Notes: generated from the sequence alone by a model not told the origin. A stretch of DNA of 64,000 nucleotides from an uncultured Pelagibacteraceae bacterium (GCA_902604245.1 CACKXQ010000006.1:1-64000), one strand, 5' to 3'; counted from the stretch's first letter, positions 15,803 through 24,491 are shown. Program-made: numbers and translations.

Positions 15803-15905
15803 GGTATGCAAAGTTTGTAACAAGCCTTTTTCTTGGAGAAAAAAATGGAAACTTAATTGGGAAAAAGTTAAGTATTGTTCTAAGAGATGCGCCTCTAGTA
15901 ATTAA
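15777..15905 (+). CDS. DUF2256 small zinc-finger-like protein
   Basis: A 42-residue frame from ATG 15777 to TAA 15903-15905, overlapping the DCC gene in another frame. The product has [14 protein letters not shown] and YCSKRC, that is two CxxC-type pairs as in DUF2256, whose members are about this length and are commonly encoded beside photolyase/cryptochrome genes. The four cysteines probably bind zinc. Role unknown. Its stop lies one base before the convergent gene's end. Confidence 0.8.
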   Translation: MKKQNLPTKVCKVCNKPFSWRKKWKLNWEKVKYCSKRCASSN

Positions 15906-16199
15906 TTATTGTGTATTGCTTTTTCTAGGATCTTTAAGTGATTTTAAAATTTTTGATAGCCCCGTAATTTTTAAACTATAATAAATCACATAAATTAAAG
16001 TTAGTCCTAAAGCCATAGTAGATAGAAACACAAAGATGGCTGTCAAAATTTTTTCTTGGAACCAGTTCTCTACTCCAGAGTTAGAATAATAAAGAATATT
16101 CCAAAACGCGACGAAAATTAACTCATATATGATTATAATTTTGAACATATGGTTGATATAGTTCTCAATATAATTAATACTATTCAATTCTTGTCGCAT
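15906..16199 (-). CDS. Small membrane protein, unknown function
   Basis: A 97-residue protein with two predicted membrane helices (FKIIIIYELIFVAFWNILYY and AIFVFLSTMALGLTLIYVIYYSL) joined by a short polar segment, and a basic C-terminus. Family not recognised. It stands divergent from the SDR gene at 16238 with a 38-base shared upstream region and ends one base from the convergent DUF2256 gene. Its place inside the photolyase/lipid neighbourhood suggests a membrane role there, but this is only positional. Confidence 0.55.
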   Translation of the reverse strand: MRQELNSINYIENYINHMFKIIIIYELIFVAFWNILYYSNSGVENWFQEKILTAIFVFLSTMALGLTLIYVIYYSLKITGLSKILKSLKDPRKSNTQ

Positions 16200-16237
16200 G
16201 TCGATAAAAATTTATGAGATAAAACAAAGAAAAATAG

Positions 16238-16993
16238 ATGAAAAAAGTAATTTGGATAACTGGCGGTAGCAGTGGAATAGGAAAAGCAGTTGCATTAAAG
16301 TTTGCAAATAAAGGATGGCAGGTAATTATATCATCAAGACGTGAGGAAGTCTTAAAAGATATTTCAGATAAAAATGAAAATATTGATTATTTGAAATTAG
16401 ATATTGTTGATTATGAAGCATGTAATTCAGTTTTTAAAACAATCGTGGAGAAATACAATAAGGTTGATATTTGTTTTTTTTCTACTGCAATTTATGAGCC
16501 TGAAAAAGAGAAGGATTTTGATCTTCAGAACATAATTGATGTTACAAATGTGAATTATATTGGAACCATAAATTGTATTAAAGCTGTTGAAAAATATTAC
16601 AAAGAAAAAAGACAAGGAATTATATCTATTGTATCTTCTACTGCAGGATACAGAGGATTACCAAATTCAACTGCCTATGGACCTGCAAAAGCAGCTCTTA
16701 TTAATTTAGCAGAAAGCTTATATCTTGATTTTCAAAGATATGATGTTCGCGTATGTCTAGTCAGCCCTGGCTTTATCAAAACAAGACTTACGGATAAAAA
16801 CACATTTAAAATGCCATTTTTAAAAACTACACAATATGCAGCTGAACAGATTTATGATGGTTTAATAAATAAAAATTCATTTGAAATAGCTTTTCCTAAA
16901 AGTTTATTTTTAATATTAAAATTTTTTAAGATTTTGCCAAATGGGATCTACTTATATTTGATAAGAAAAATGACGAAGCTTCAAAAAAAATAA
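16238..16993 (+). CDS. Short-chain dehydrogenase/reductase
   Basis: A 251-residue classical SDR. Cofactor motif TGGSSGIGKAVALKF (5-19), serine strand IVSSTAGYRG and the catalytic YGPAKAAL with tyrosine and lysine intact, then SPGFIKTRLTD. The arginine pair after the second strand (SSRREE) suggests NADPH use. The C-terminal tail is hydrophobic and basic (FLILKFFKILPNGIYLYLIRKM), compatible with membrane binding, so a lipid or other hydrophobic substrate is plausible. Convergent with the DUF3833 gene (2-base gap). Confidence 0.85.
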   Translation: MKKVIWITGGSSGIGKAVALKFANKGWQVIISSRREEVLKDISDKNENIDYLKLDIVDYEACNSVFKTIVEKYNKVDICFFSTAIYEPEKEKDFDLQNIIDVTNVNYIGTINCIKAVEKYYKEKRQGIISIVSSTAGYRGLPNSTAYGPAKAALINLAESLYLDFQRYDVRVCLVSPGFIKTRLTDKNTFKMPFLKTTQYAAEQIYDGLINKNSFEIAFPKSLFLILKFFKILPNGIYLYLIRKMTKLQKK

Positions 16994-16995
16994 AT

Positions 16996-17532
16996 TTAAT
17001 CTTTTACAAACATCACAGTTAATTCTGCAACTTTAATACCAAACTTTGTCATTTTTGCTCTATTAATTGCTACTCTTTCATCTTGCATAAAGATCCAATC
17101 ATCAAAAGTTATTTTCATTTCTCTTCCTTTTACAGGAACTAACAGCACATATTCAAACTTGAATGCAGGACCATAAGAAAAACCCTTTGCAGTTCCAACT
17201 ACATCACCAGCAGTGCCTTCATAGTTATGTTCATCGATTTTATTGATTGTCCATTGCCTATTTTGAATTTCTCCATCGTTCCAGACAAATTTTTCATCAA
17301 GTATTAATTGTTTTCCATCCCACTTTCCATCTAGGTCTGCAGAAAATTGTCTTGTCACTTTACCTGATCTATTTTGTAAAATTCCCCATGCTTTTACATT
17401 TCCAGATAAATACTCTTCTATTATTAATCTAGGTTTTTGGTTTTTGAAATCTTCTGGTTTCATTGCTTGGTTTGATGAACAACTTGTAATCAATACTGAG
17501 ATTATTATCAATAATAAATATTTTATTTTCAT
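16996..17532 (-). CDS. DUF3833 lipoprotein
   Basis: A 178-residue protein with a lipoprotein signal whose LITSC lipobox puts the acylated cysteine at residue 18. The mature domain (KAWGILQNRSGKVTRQFSADLDGKW, then WTINKIDEHNYEGTAGDVVGTAKG) matches the DUF3833 pattern as I know it, a lipocalin-like beta sheet family found beside CFA-synthase-like and DUF1365 genes. It is the last gene of the minus-strand lipid-modification run, 8 bases after the methyltransferase. Probable role in the periplasm at the envelope; activity unknown. Confidence 0.8.
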   Translation of the reverse strand: MKIKYLLLIIISVLITSCSSNQAMKPEDFKNQKPRLIIEEYLSGNVKAWGILQNRSGKVTRQFSADLDGKWDGKQLILDEKFVWNDGEIQNRQWTINKIDEHNYEGTAGDVVGTAKGFSYGPAFKFEYVLLVPVKGREMKITFDDWIFMQDERVAINRAKMTKFGIKVAELTVMFVKD

Positions 17533-17540
17533 GGTATTAT

Positions 17541-18713
17541 TTATTTTTGAAGAGCAAATTGGATTAAGTCTATATTTTTTGATTTAAAACCTGCTTCACA
17601 ATAAGATAAATAAAAATTCCACATTCTTTTAAAAGTATTGTCAAAGCCTTGGGATGAAATTTGTTCCCATTTTTCTAAGAACTCTTCTCTCCAAATATTT
17701 AGTGTATTTGAGTAATGATCGCCATAAGAATTGCAATTCTCAAACTTAAGTCCAGATTGGTTTGCTAGATTTACTAACTCATTTTTACTAGGTAAAAAAC
17801 CACCAGGAAAAATATATTTTTGGATAAAATCAGTTTTACTTTTATATCTATCATAGATGGAGTCATCTATAGTAATTGATTGTATAGCTGCTGTTCCTCC
17901 ATCAACTAAGTTTTCTTTAATAGTATTAAAATAATTTTTTAAATAACTCTGACCTACTGCTTCTATCATTTCTATAGAAGCTATTGAATTATAATTATTT
18001 TTAACATCTCTAAAATCTAACATTTGTATATTTATTTTTTCATTCAAACCTTCATTGTGAATTCTTTCTTTTGAATATTCGTATTGTTTTTTGGAGATTG
18101 TTATACAATCTAACTTTACGTCATAATTTTTTCCAATATATTCTGCAAATCCTCCCCACCCACAACCAATCTCAAGCATCTTATCGCCTGATTTAGGCTT
18201 AACAAGACTTGAGAGTTTTTTATATTTATTTAACTGAGCTTTTTCCAAATCATTACTATCGTCAAAAATTGCACTTGAATAAGTTAGGGTTTTATCAAGC
18301 CATAATGAGAAAAATTCATTCCCTAAATCGTAATGCTTTCTAATGTTTTCTTTACTCCTAGATTTATTATTTTTAATAAACAAACCTTTGATTTTATTAA
18401 ATATTGAAAGATCGAAAGAGCCAGAAAATTTATGAACTATTTTTATATTTTTTGCCGCTAGCTCTATAAGATTCGTTAAATTATTCGTCTCAAAATAATT
18501 ATCCATATATGCTTCTGCCAGACCTACACTTCCGTTTTTGATAATTTTAAAAGTTAACCCTGGTTTATTTATTTTTAGATCAGCATTTAATCTTTCATTA
18601 CTATTTCCGAAAGTATATTCTTTTCCATCATGGTTTGTTATTTTTAAATTTCCATGTTTAATAAATTTTAGTGAGTTAAAGACAATTTTGTCTGATAATT
18701 TATTCAAATTCAC
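17541..18713 (-). CDS. Cyclopropane-fatty-acid-synthase-like SAM methyltransferase
   Basis: A 390-residue protein of the Cfa/UfaA group. KHYDLGNEFFSLWLDKTLTYSSAIF, the SAM-binding MLEIGCGWGGFAEYIG, ITISKKQYEY, IEMIEAVGQSYL and the phospholipid-site FIQKYIFPGGFLPS are all present, as is the C-terminal CEAGF. Such enzymes add a methylene or methyl group to unsaturated acyl chains of membrane lipids. With DUF1365 and a flavin oxidase, as here, the group is often tied to stress-related lipid modification, including furan-type fatty acids in some alphaproteobacteria. The start is GTG at 18713, overlapping the DUF1365 gene by 14 bases. Confidence 0.88.
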   Translation of the reverse strand: MNLNKLSDKIVFNSLKFIKHGNLKITNHDGKEYTFGNSNERLNADLKINKPGLTFKIIKNGSVGLAEAYMDNYFETNNLTNLIELAAKNIKIVHKFSGSFDLSIFNKIKGLFIKNNKSRSKENIRKHYDLGNEFFSLWLDKTLTYSSAIFDDSNDLEKAQLNKYKKLSSLVKPKSGDKMLEIGCGWGGFAEYIGKNYDVKLDCITISKKQYEYSKERIHNEGLNEKINIQMLDFRDVKNNYNSIASIEMIEAVGQSYLKNYFNTIKENLVDGGTAAIQSITIDDSIYDRYKSKTDFIQKYIFPGGFLPSKNELVNLANQSGLKFENCNSYGDHYSNTLNIWREEFLEKWEQISSQGFDNTFKRMWNFYLSYCEAGFKSKNIDLIQFALQK

Positions 18714-19476
18714 TTTTTTCTACCGAACTATTATTTTTAATATTTATTTTTTTTTTAATAAACTTTATTCCTTTTAACCATAGTTTAAATGCCTCATAGT
18801 GGATTGCGACAATAACTTTAAATGTCATCAAGGGGTGAAAAATATAGGAAACGAATAGATTTTTATTACTAAATTCTTTTGCAATACCGTCCTGGGATGC
18901 GAATAAAAGTTTACCATCATTATCAGATTGGTCAATAATAACTGATATTTTGTCTGTGGGCTTATTTACTCTAAATTTATAATTACACTCCATATTTATG
19001 AAGGGCGATACATGAAATTTTTTTACACAACTATTTCTTAAAGTTTCTTTATCTTCAGCTTTGAAAATGTATGTGTGTTGTTCACCAAATGTATTTTTAA
19101 CCTCATAAAATATAGAGATTATTTTATCGTACTTATCATATATAAAAAAAACACTTAGAGGATTAAATACGTAACCTAATATTCTTGGATAACAGAATAA
19201 TTTGATTTTAACGTCTTTATTGTCGATACCAATATTTTCTAGTTTTTTTTTTACCCAGTTTATTAAAGAGGTGCCATCTCTATCCCCATGGTCTTTGTCA
19301 AAAAAACTAATGATATTGAATTTATTATATGAAAATAATTTAATTTTATTATCAATTTCATTTAAATCATCTAAGTCTATTAATAATGAAAAAACCCTAT
19401 ATTTGAAATAATGATTTTTAGGTTTAAATCTTCTGTGTATTACTTTTCCTACATATATCTTAGAGTTTTTAAGCAT
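18700..19476 (-). CDS. DUF1365 protein
   Basis: A 258-residue protein recognised by VIHRRFKPKNHYFKYRVFSL, LIDLDDL, LFCYPRILGYVFNPLSVFFIYD and EVKNTFGEQHTY, the pattern of DUF1365. Members are nearly always encoded between a flavin amine oxidase and a CFA-synthase-like methyltransferase, as here, and are thought to act in the same lipid pathway, but the reaction is undefined. Overlaps with both neighbours (8 and 14 bases) suggest coupled translation and fixed stoichiometry. Confidence 0.88.
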   Translation of the reverse strand: MLKNSKIYVGKVIHRRFKPKNHYFKYRVFSLLIDLDDLNEIDNKIKLFSYNKFNIISFFDKDHGDRDGTSLINWVKKKLENIGIDNKDVKIKLFCYPRILGYVFNPLSVFFIYDKYDKIISIFYEVKNTFGEQHTYIFKAEDKETLRNSCVKKFHVSPFINMECNYKFRVNKPTDKISVIIDQSDNDGKLLFASQDGIAKEFSNKNLFVSYIFHPLMTFKVIVAIHYEAFKLWLKGIKFIKKKINIKNNSSVEKSEFE

Positions 19477-20707
19477 TTATATACTTAATCATATCTATTG
19501 ATGATTTTATACCATCTTCATGAAATCCATATCCAAAATAACTTCCACAAAACAAAATATTATTTTTATTTTGAATTAGGTGAAGATCTTTCTGGCTATT
19601 GATTGCATTTTGATCAAAGTAAGGATGTGTAAATATAACTTTTCGGATTATTTTATCTTCGGGTATCTCTAAATAAGGATTTAATGTTAAAAAAATATTT
19701 TTATTTATATTCAAATTTTGTAATAAATTTAGCCAATAAGTAATTGAATTTTTTTCACTATTCTCAGACTCGATCGAGGAATTCCATGAACACCAAGCAC
19801 TTTTATTATTTGGCATATAACTTGTATCCTCATGTACTATAGCCTCATTTGTTTTATATTTAAAATTACTTAAGATCTTATTTTCTATTTCTTCAGGATT
19901 TTCAATTAAAGAGAGGGCTTGATTAGCATGAGTAGCCAATACAACTTTATCGTAAGTAAAATATTCATTTTTATCTCCATAATAAACCTGAACTGCGGAT
20001 CCAATTCTTTTAATTTTATTAATATTGTAATTTTTATAATATTCGCCACTGATTTTACTTAGAATTTTATTTACATATGTTCTACTTCTTTTGGAAACTG
20101 TGAACCATTGCGGTCGATCTTTTAATTTGAATAATCCATGATTTTGAAAAAATTTAAAAAAAAATTTCAATGGCATTTGTTTTGCCTCGTAAGGGGGCAT
20201 TGACCATATTGCTGATACCATAGGAATAATATGGAATTTGATAAAATACTCTGACAATTTTAAATTGTCTAAATAGCTGCCTAAAGTAATATTTTCATTA
20301 ATTGAATCTTGGTTTTCACTTTGTTTATAAAAACTAATTATAGTAAAAAACATCTTCAAAAATTTTATATTTAACAGGTTTGATTTATTGCTGAAAATTC
20401 CAGAAAGACCTTTTCCACAATATTCTATATTTGAGTCTCTAACAGATACTGAGAATGACATATTGCTTTCTTCTATAGCAATATCATTTTCTTGAAAAAA
20501 ATTTATTAAATTTGGATAGGTTTTTTTATTAAATACAATAAAGCCTATATCAATAGGGACTATATTATCTCCAACATTAACATCAATAGTATGAGAATGA
20601 CCTCCAAAATGGTCTTCTTTCTCAAATAAATCTACTTTATATTTTTTAGATAAACTATACGCTGCACTTAGACCTGATATACCAGAGCCTATAATAGCTA
20701 ATTTCAT
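19469..20707 (-). CDS. Flavin-containing amine-oxidase-like protein of the CFA cluster
   Basis: A 412-residue NAD/FAD-binding protein with the dinucleotide motif IIGSGISGLSAAYSLSKK (4-21), FEKEDHFGGHSH and IDIGFIVFN, plus VVLATHANQAL and the C-terminal NNILFCGSYFGYGFHEDG. This is the flavin oxidase that accompanies DUF1365 and a CFA-synthase-like enzyme. It probably oxidises or desaturates an acyl chain already on a phospholipid. Its ATG overlaps the stop of the DMT permease gene by one base (TAATG), so the permease is coupled to this operon. Confidence 0.87.
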   Translation of the reverse strand: MKLAIIGSGISGLSAAYSLSKKYKVDLFEKEDHFGGHSHTIDVNVGDNIVPIDIGFIVFNKKTYPNLINFFQENDIAIEESNMSFSVSVRDSNIEYCGKGLSGIFSNKSNLLNIKFLKMFFTIISFYKQSENQDSINENITLGSYLDNLKLSEYFIKFHIIPMVSAIWSMPPYEAKQMPLKFFFKFFQNHGLFKLKDRPQWFTVSKRSRTYVNKILSKISGEYYKNYNINKIKRIGSAVQVYYGDKNEYFTYDKVVLATHANQALSLIENPEEIENKILSNFKYKTNEAIVHEDTSYMPNNKSAWCSWNSSIESENSEKNSITYWLNLLQNLNINKNIFLTLNPYLEIPEDKIIRKVIFTHPYFDQNAINSQKDLHLIQNKNNILFCGSYFGYGFHEDGIKSSIDMIKYINA

Positions 20708-21585
20708 TATTGAGGATTATATTTATTTTCTTTTGTAAAGGATGAGACAAATTGTAGAAAAACTGCAAAAATTATAATGCTTCCTCCTATTAATACGTAG
20801 AATGAAGGGTTTTCATTTACAAATAGCCAAGCCCAAAGAGGACCAAGTATTGCCTCTGTAAGCATTATTATGCCGACCATAGCTGATAGTGTTTTTCTTG
20901 CACCAATTGTTATTAATATAAAGCCAAGTCCTATTTGAAATGTCCCAGACAAAAATGCCAAAAACATATCATTTAAAGATATAGAAATTTTTGTTGAAGC
21001 TAAAAAACCTATTATCATTGCAACTATTCCTGCAACTAATTGTAAGGGTACCATATCCACATGAGGATATCTTCTCACAATTAAAATTAGAGTTGCGAAG
21101 GTAATTGGCATTACAAAGGCAACAATATTTCCAGACATTTGTCCACTTGATAGGGTATTTCCTAGCATTAAAATTAATCCAGAAATTGCTAAAATAATAG
21201 AAGCTAAAGTAATTTTTGAAATTTTTTCTTTCAAAAAAAAATATCCAAATATCGCTAGGAAAATTGTTTGTGTTTGTATTATGAAATTTGTATTCGCAAC
21301 AGTAGTATTGTACATAGCAAAAACATAACTGCTAAATCCAATACCCAATATAATTCCACCAATTAAGCCAGGAATTCCCGAGACATAAATTTTTTTAAAT
21401 ACCTCTCTTTTGTAAGTTACAATTAAAAAAATAATTACAACAATTATAAAAAAAACCTGTCTCCAAAATAAGATTTGCCATAAAGTGGATCCTTCAAATG
21501 ATTTAACAATCAACCCACCAAAACTTAGACAAAATGCGCCAAAAAAGATTAATAATGGACCTGGTATCTTTGAAATAAAATTCAT
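20707..21585 (-). CDS. EamA/DMT-superfamily permease
   Basis: A 292-residue protein with ten hydrophobic segments and two EamA repeats (FGGLIVKSFEGSTLWQILFWRQVFF at the start; AWLFVNENPSFYVLIGGSIIIFAVFLQF at the end). Substrate unknown. It is locked between two pathways: its ATG overlaps pxpC by 4 bases and its stop overlaps the flavin oxidase ATG by one. A role in oxoproline or glutamate movement is as likely as one in lipid modification. Confidence 0.8.
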   Translation of the reverse strand: MNFISKIPGPLLIFFGAFCLSFGGLIVKSFEGSTLWQILFWRQVFFIIVVIIFLIVTYKREVFKKIYVSGIPGLIGGIILGIGFSSYVFAMYNTTVANTNFIIQTQTIFLAIFGYFFLKEKISKITLASIILAISGLILMLGNTLSSGQMSGNIVAFVMPITFATLILIVRRYPHVDMVPLQLVAGIVAMIIGFLASTKISISLNDMFLAFLSGTFQIGLGFILITIGARKTLSAMVGIIMLTEAILGPLWAWLFVNENPSFYVLIGGSIIIFAVFLQFVSSFTKENKYNPQ

Positions 21586-22541
21586 TTAATATTGGAAATC
21601 AAATTTTGAGTTTCCATCTCATACAACTTAAAAATAGTTTCTGCATCTTTTAAATTAATTTCTTTAAATTTAATTTTTGATCCTGGAGGTATTTGTACTA
21701 GTTTGTCATAATCAGCACTTATTACAACTCCAATCTTAGGGTAACCCCCTATAGTTCCATGATCAGATAGCATAATTATTGGATCCCCATCTGCAGTGAT
21801 TTGGATAACACCCTTCACTAATCCTTCTGACTTTATATTTGTATTTTTAATATTACTAATCTTAGGTCCTTTAAGTCTTATTCCCATACGATCACTTAAT
21901 TTGGTTACATTAAATTCATCACTTAAAAATGAATGTATTGCATCCTTTGAAAAATAATCAAAATGGGGTCCTTTTATTATTCTAATATTTTCAATTTTAG
22001 AATTTAGGTATTCTATTTTATTTTTTGGCAGGATTTTTTTTATATTTTTTAAATGAATTATTTGTCCTTTCTCAAGTTTTTCCCCACTATTCGCGCCAAT
22101 TTTAGCCTTAGTATTTGTAGAACAACTATTTAAATAATAATCTACCTCAAATGTGCCTCCAATAGATAAATAACCATATACTGATCGATTGGTAGACAGT
22201 ATATCTAAGCAATCATTATTCTCTAAAATAATATTTTCGTAACAACTTAATTCTAAATTTTTGTTTTTTCTTATAATTTTAAAATTAACATCTCCAGTAA
22301 CATTGATGGAGATATTTTCTCCTATATATTTCAATTTTGGACCTTGATATGCAAATTCTAGGACCGGATTATTTATTTCATTGTTTGAAATGGTATTTGC
22401 TAATATAAAATTCCTATTATCCATTGCTCCACTAAAAGGTATGCCTATATGATAAAAATTATTTCTACCATTGTCTTGAAATGTAGAATTGATGCCTGGT
22501 CGTAATACCTCGAAATAATTTTTATTCATATTTATTTTCAT
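21582..22541 (-). CDS. pxpC: 5-oxoprolinase subunit PxpC (biotin-dependent carboxyltransferase-like)
   Basis: A 319-residue member of the KipA/AHS2 family. PGINSTFQDNGRNNFYHIGIPFSGAMD is the typical start, followed by NPVLEFAYQGPK, SDRMGIRLKGP and MLSDHGTIGGYPKIGVV. With PxpA and PxpB it forms the ATP-dependent 5-oxoprolinase that opens pyroglutamate to glutamate. Overlaps pxpB by 20 bases. An alternative start at M5 (22529) would shorten it slightly. The stop codon lies in the first codons of the DMT permease gene. Confidence 0.9.
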   Translation of the reverse strand: MKINMNKNYFEVLRPGINSTFQDNGRNNFYHIGIPFSGAMDNRNFILANTISNNEINNPVLEFAYQGPKLKYIGENISINVTGDVNFKIIRKNKNLELSCYENIILENNDCLDILSTNRSVYGYLSIGGTFEVDYYLNSCSTNTKAKIGANSGEKLEKGQIIHLKNIKKILPKNKIEYLNSKIENIRIIKGPHFDYFSKDAIHSFLSDEFNVTKLSDRMGIRLKGPKISNIKNTNIKSEGLVKGVIQITADGDPIIMLSDHGTIGGYPKIGVVISADYDKLVQIPPGSKIKFKEINLKDAETIFKLYEMETQNLISNIK

Positions 22542-23196
22542 ACTCTAGTTTAGAAATCGGATAAAATGATATTGTATCACCTGGGTTGATTAGATTAGGT
22601 TCAGTATTTTTTTTATTATCAAAAATATCAACTGGTGTTTTGCCAATTATATTCCAACCACCTGGACTTTCAAAAGTATAAATATTACAAAATTGCTCTG
22701 TTATACCTATGGAATTTTTTGGGACCTTAACTCTTGGTGTTTCTAAGCGCTTTGCAAAAAGAGATTTATCCATATCTCCTAAGAATGGCATTCCCGCAAT
22801 AAAACCTGTCATATAACAATAATAATTTTTTGAAAAGAATGTTTCATAAATTTTTGCTTCATTTATCTTTAATAATTTTTGTAAGCGTTTTATATCTAGT
22901 GCAAATTCCTCTGCACAACAAACTGGTATTTTAATAAGATTATTTTTTGAATTATTATTTTTTTTTAACTCTAGATTTTCAACTTGTTTTTTTAATTTAG
23001 CAAAACTCGTAAGTTTTAAATCGAAACTAATTACTAGTTTATTATAACTAGGTGTAATATTTGTAATACCTAAAAAATTACTATCTCTTAAATTGTTAAA
23101 ATAATTTATAACATTTCTGTTAATTTCTTTATTTACCTCAGTACCAAAGTCACAGTACAATGCTGCGTCACCAAGATTTGATATATTTTTAATCAT
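22522..23196 (-). CDS. pxpB: 5-oxoprolinase subunit PxpB
   Basis: A 224-residue KipI/AHS1-family protein. It begins with LGDAALYCDFG, has IPVCCAEEFALDI and FIAGMPFLGDMDKSLFAKRLETPRVKVPKNSIGI, and ends with SPGGWNIIGKTPVDIFD, all typical. PxpB and PxpC form the part of the complex that handles the phosphorylated intermediate of 5-oxoproline cleavage. The gene faces pxpA across a 27-base gap, so one short region must hold both promoters. Confidence 0.9.
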   Translation of the reverse strand: MIKNISNLGDAALYCDFGTEVNKEINRNVINYFNNLRDSNFLGITNITPSYNKLVISFDLKLTSFAKLKKQVENLELKKNNNSKNNLIKIPVCCAEEFALDIKRLQKLLKINEAKIYETFFSKNYYCYMTGFIAGMPFLGDMDKSLFAKRLETPRVKVPKNSIGITEQFCNIYTFESPGGWNIIGKTPVDIFDNKKNTEPNLINPGDTISFYPISKLEYENKYE

Positions 23197-23223
23197 GTCA
23201 TGTTATACTTTAAGCTTTATAGT

Positions 23224-23997
23224 ATGGAAATTAATTTAAATTGTGATTTAGGTGAAAAATCAAAGCATCATTCAAATGAGAATGATCCTGATTTACTCAA
23301 AATAGTAAACTCTGCAAATGTGGCTTGTGGGTACCACGCTGGAGATGAGGAAACTATGAGAGAAGTTATAGAGATTTCAAAGCAAAATAATGTAAGTATT
23401 GGCGCACATCCATCATTCAATGATCCAGAGAACTTCGGAAGAAAACGGATTAATCTTGGTGCTGATGAGATTTCTAAGCTTTTAATAGATCAATATGAAA
23501 TTTTGCAGAATATTGCCAATAAATTAGATGAAAAGGTTTCTCATATTAAACCACATGGAGCCTTGAATAATATGGCTTGTGAGGACCTTGAGCTAGCAAC
23601 AATTTTGGCAAAAACTATTTATAGTATTGATAAAGACATAATTTATTTAGTACCAACAGGTTCAAAAATGGAAATTGCAGCTAAAAAATTAAATATGAAA
23701 ATTGCATGTGAAATTTTTGCAGATAGAAATTATGAAGACGATGGAACACTTGTATCAAGAAGTAAGGATCATGCCCTAATAACCGACCCTGAGCGAGCTA
23801 AAGAGCACGTATTCAATATGGTAAAAAACCAAACTCTTAATTGTCACAGTGGAAAACAAATACCTTGTGAAATCGATTCAATTTGCATACATGGTGATAA
23901 CGCAAGCTCTCTTTCTACTGCAAAACAAGTAAAAGAAAACTTGATAAAAAATAATTTAGAATTAAAGCCTCTAAATAAAATGAAAAAATTTATATAA
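23224..23997 (+). CDS. pxpA: 5-oxoprolinase subunit PxpA (LamB/YcsF family)
   Basis: The product begins MEINLNCDLGE, the standard start of this family, so I use the ATG at 23224 and not the one 24 bases upstream. Other landmarks are NVACGYHAGDEETM, GAHPSFND, SHIKPHGALNN, EIFADRNYEDDGTLVSR and ICIHGDNASS. The protein has 257 residues, usual for PxpA. It is the subunit with the TIM-like barrel that binds 5-oxoproline. Divergent placement relative to pxpBC is unusual compared with the common single operon. The next gene starts two bases downstream. Confidence 0.92.
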   Translation: MEINLNCDLGEKSKHHSNENDPDLLKIVNSANVACGYHAGDEETMREVIEISKQNNVSIGAHPSFNDPENFGRKRINLGADEISKLLIDQYEILQNIANKLDEKVSHIKPHGALNNMACEDLELATILAKTIYSIDKDIIYLVPTGSKMEIAAKKLNMKIACEIFADRNYEDDGTLVSRSKDHALITDPERAKEHVFNMVKNQTLNCHSGKQIPCEIDSICIHGDNASSLSTAKQVKENLIKNNLELKPLNKMKKFI

Positions 23998-23999
23998 TT

Positions 24000-24479
24000 A
24001 TGATTAAAAAAATATTTACTCTTTTCATATTCTTTTTTTTAACTGTTGAAACTTTTGCTGCTGGAACAAGTTCATCAGATAAAAAACCGAGCTATAAAAA
24101 TGCTGTAAAAATAATTGAAGCAGCTAAGAAATATGAGTCCAAAAATAAAATGGATAAAGCATTAAAAAGATACGAAAAAGCTCAAAAAATTTTATTAAAA
24201 CTCGACAAAGAAAAGCCCTTACAAGCTGATACACTAAACTACCTGGGTTTTACAACTAGAAAACTTGGGGACTTTGAAGCAGGAGAGAAATATTACTTAC
24301 TAGGGCTACAAGTTGAACCAAATCATGTTGGAATAAATGAATACTTAGGTGAATTATATGTCGTTACAAACAGAATAGATTTAGCAAAAGAAAGACTAGA
24401 AGTTTTAAAAGGTTGTAATTGTGAAGAGTATCAAGAATTAAAAGAAATTATAGACGGATCAAAAAAATCAAAATATTAG
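24000..24479 (+). CDS. Exported TPR-repeat protein
   Basis: A 159-residue protein with a signal peptide (MIKKIFTLFIFFFLTVETFAA) and about three helical repeats. ADTLNYLGFTTRKLGDFEAGEKYYLLGLQVEPNH is a clear TPR unit, preceded by a less regular one and followed by GINEYLGELYVVTNRIDLAKERL. Such proteins bind other proteins in the periplasm. The gene starts two bases after pxpA and is probably cotranscribed with it. It meets the TRAP permease gene tail to tail with a 4-base overlap inside a small hairpin. Confidence 0.8.
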   Translation: MIKKIFTLFIFFFLTVETFAAGTSSSDKKPSYKNAVKIIEAAKKYESKNKMDKALKRYEKAQKILLKLDKEKPLQADTLNYLGFTTRKLGDFEAGEKYYLLGLQVEPNHVGINEYLGELYVVTNRIDLAKERLEVLKGCNCEEYQELKEIIDGSKKSKY

Positions 24480-24491
24480 TTTATATTTTGA
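24468..24491. terminator. AT-rich hairpin at a convergent junction
   Basis: Nine bases at 24468-24476 pair perfectly with 24483-24491 around a 6-base loop that contains parts of both stop codons (TPR gene TAG at 24477-24479; dctM stop on the other strand). As both strands give a symmetrical stem it could end transcription from either side, but there is no GC-rich core, so it would be a weak terminator. Confidence 0.35.
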
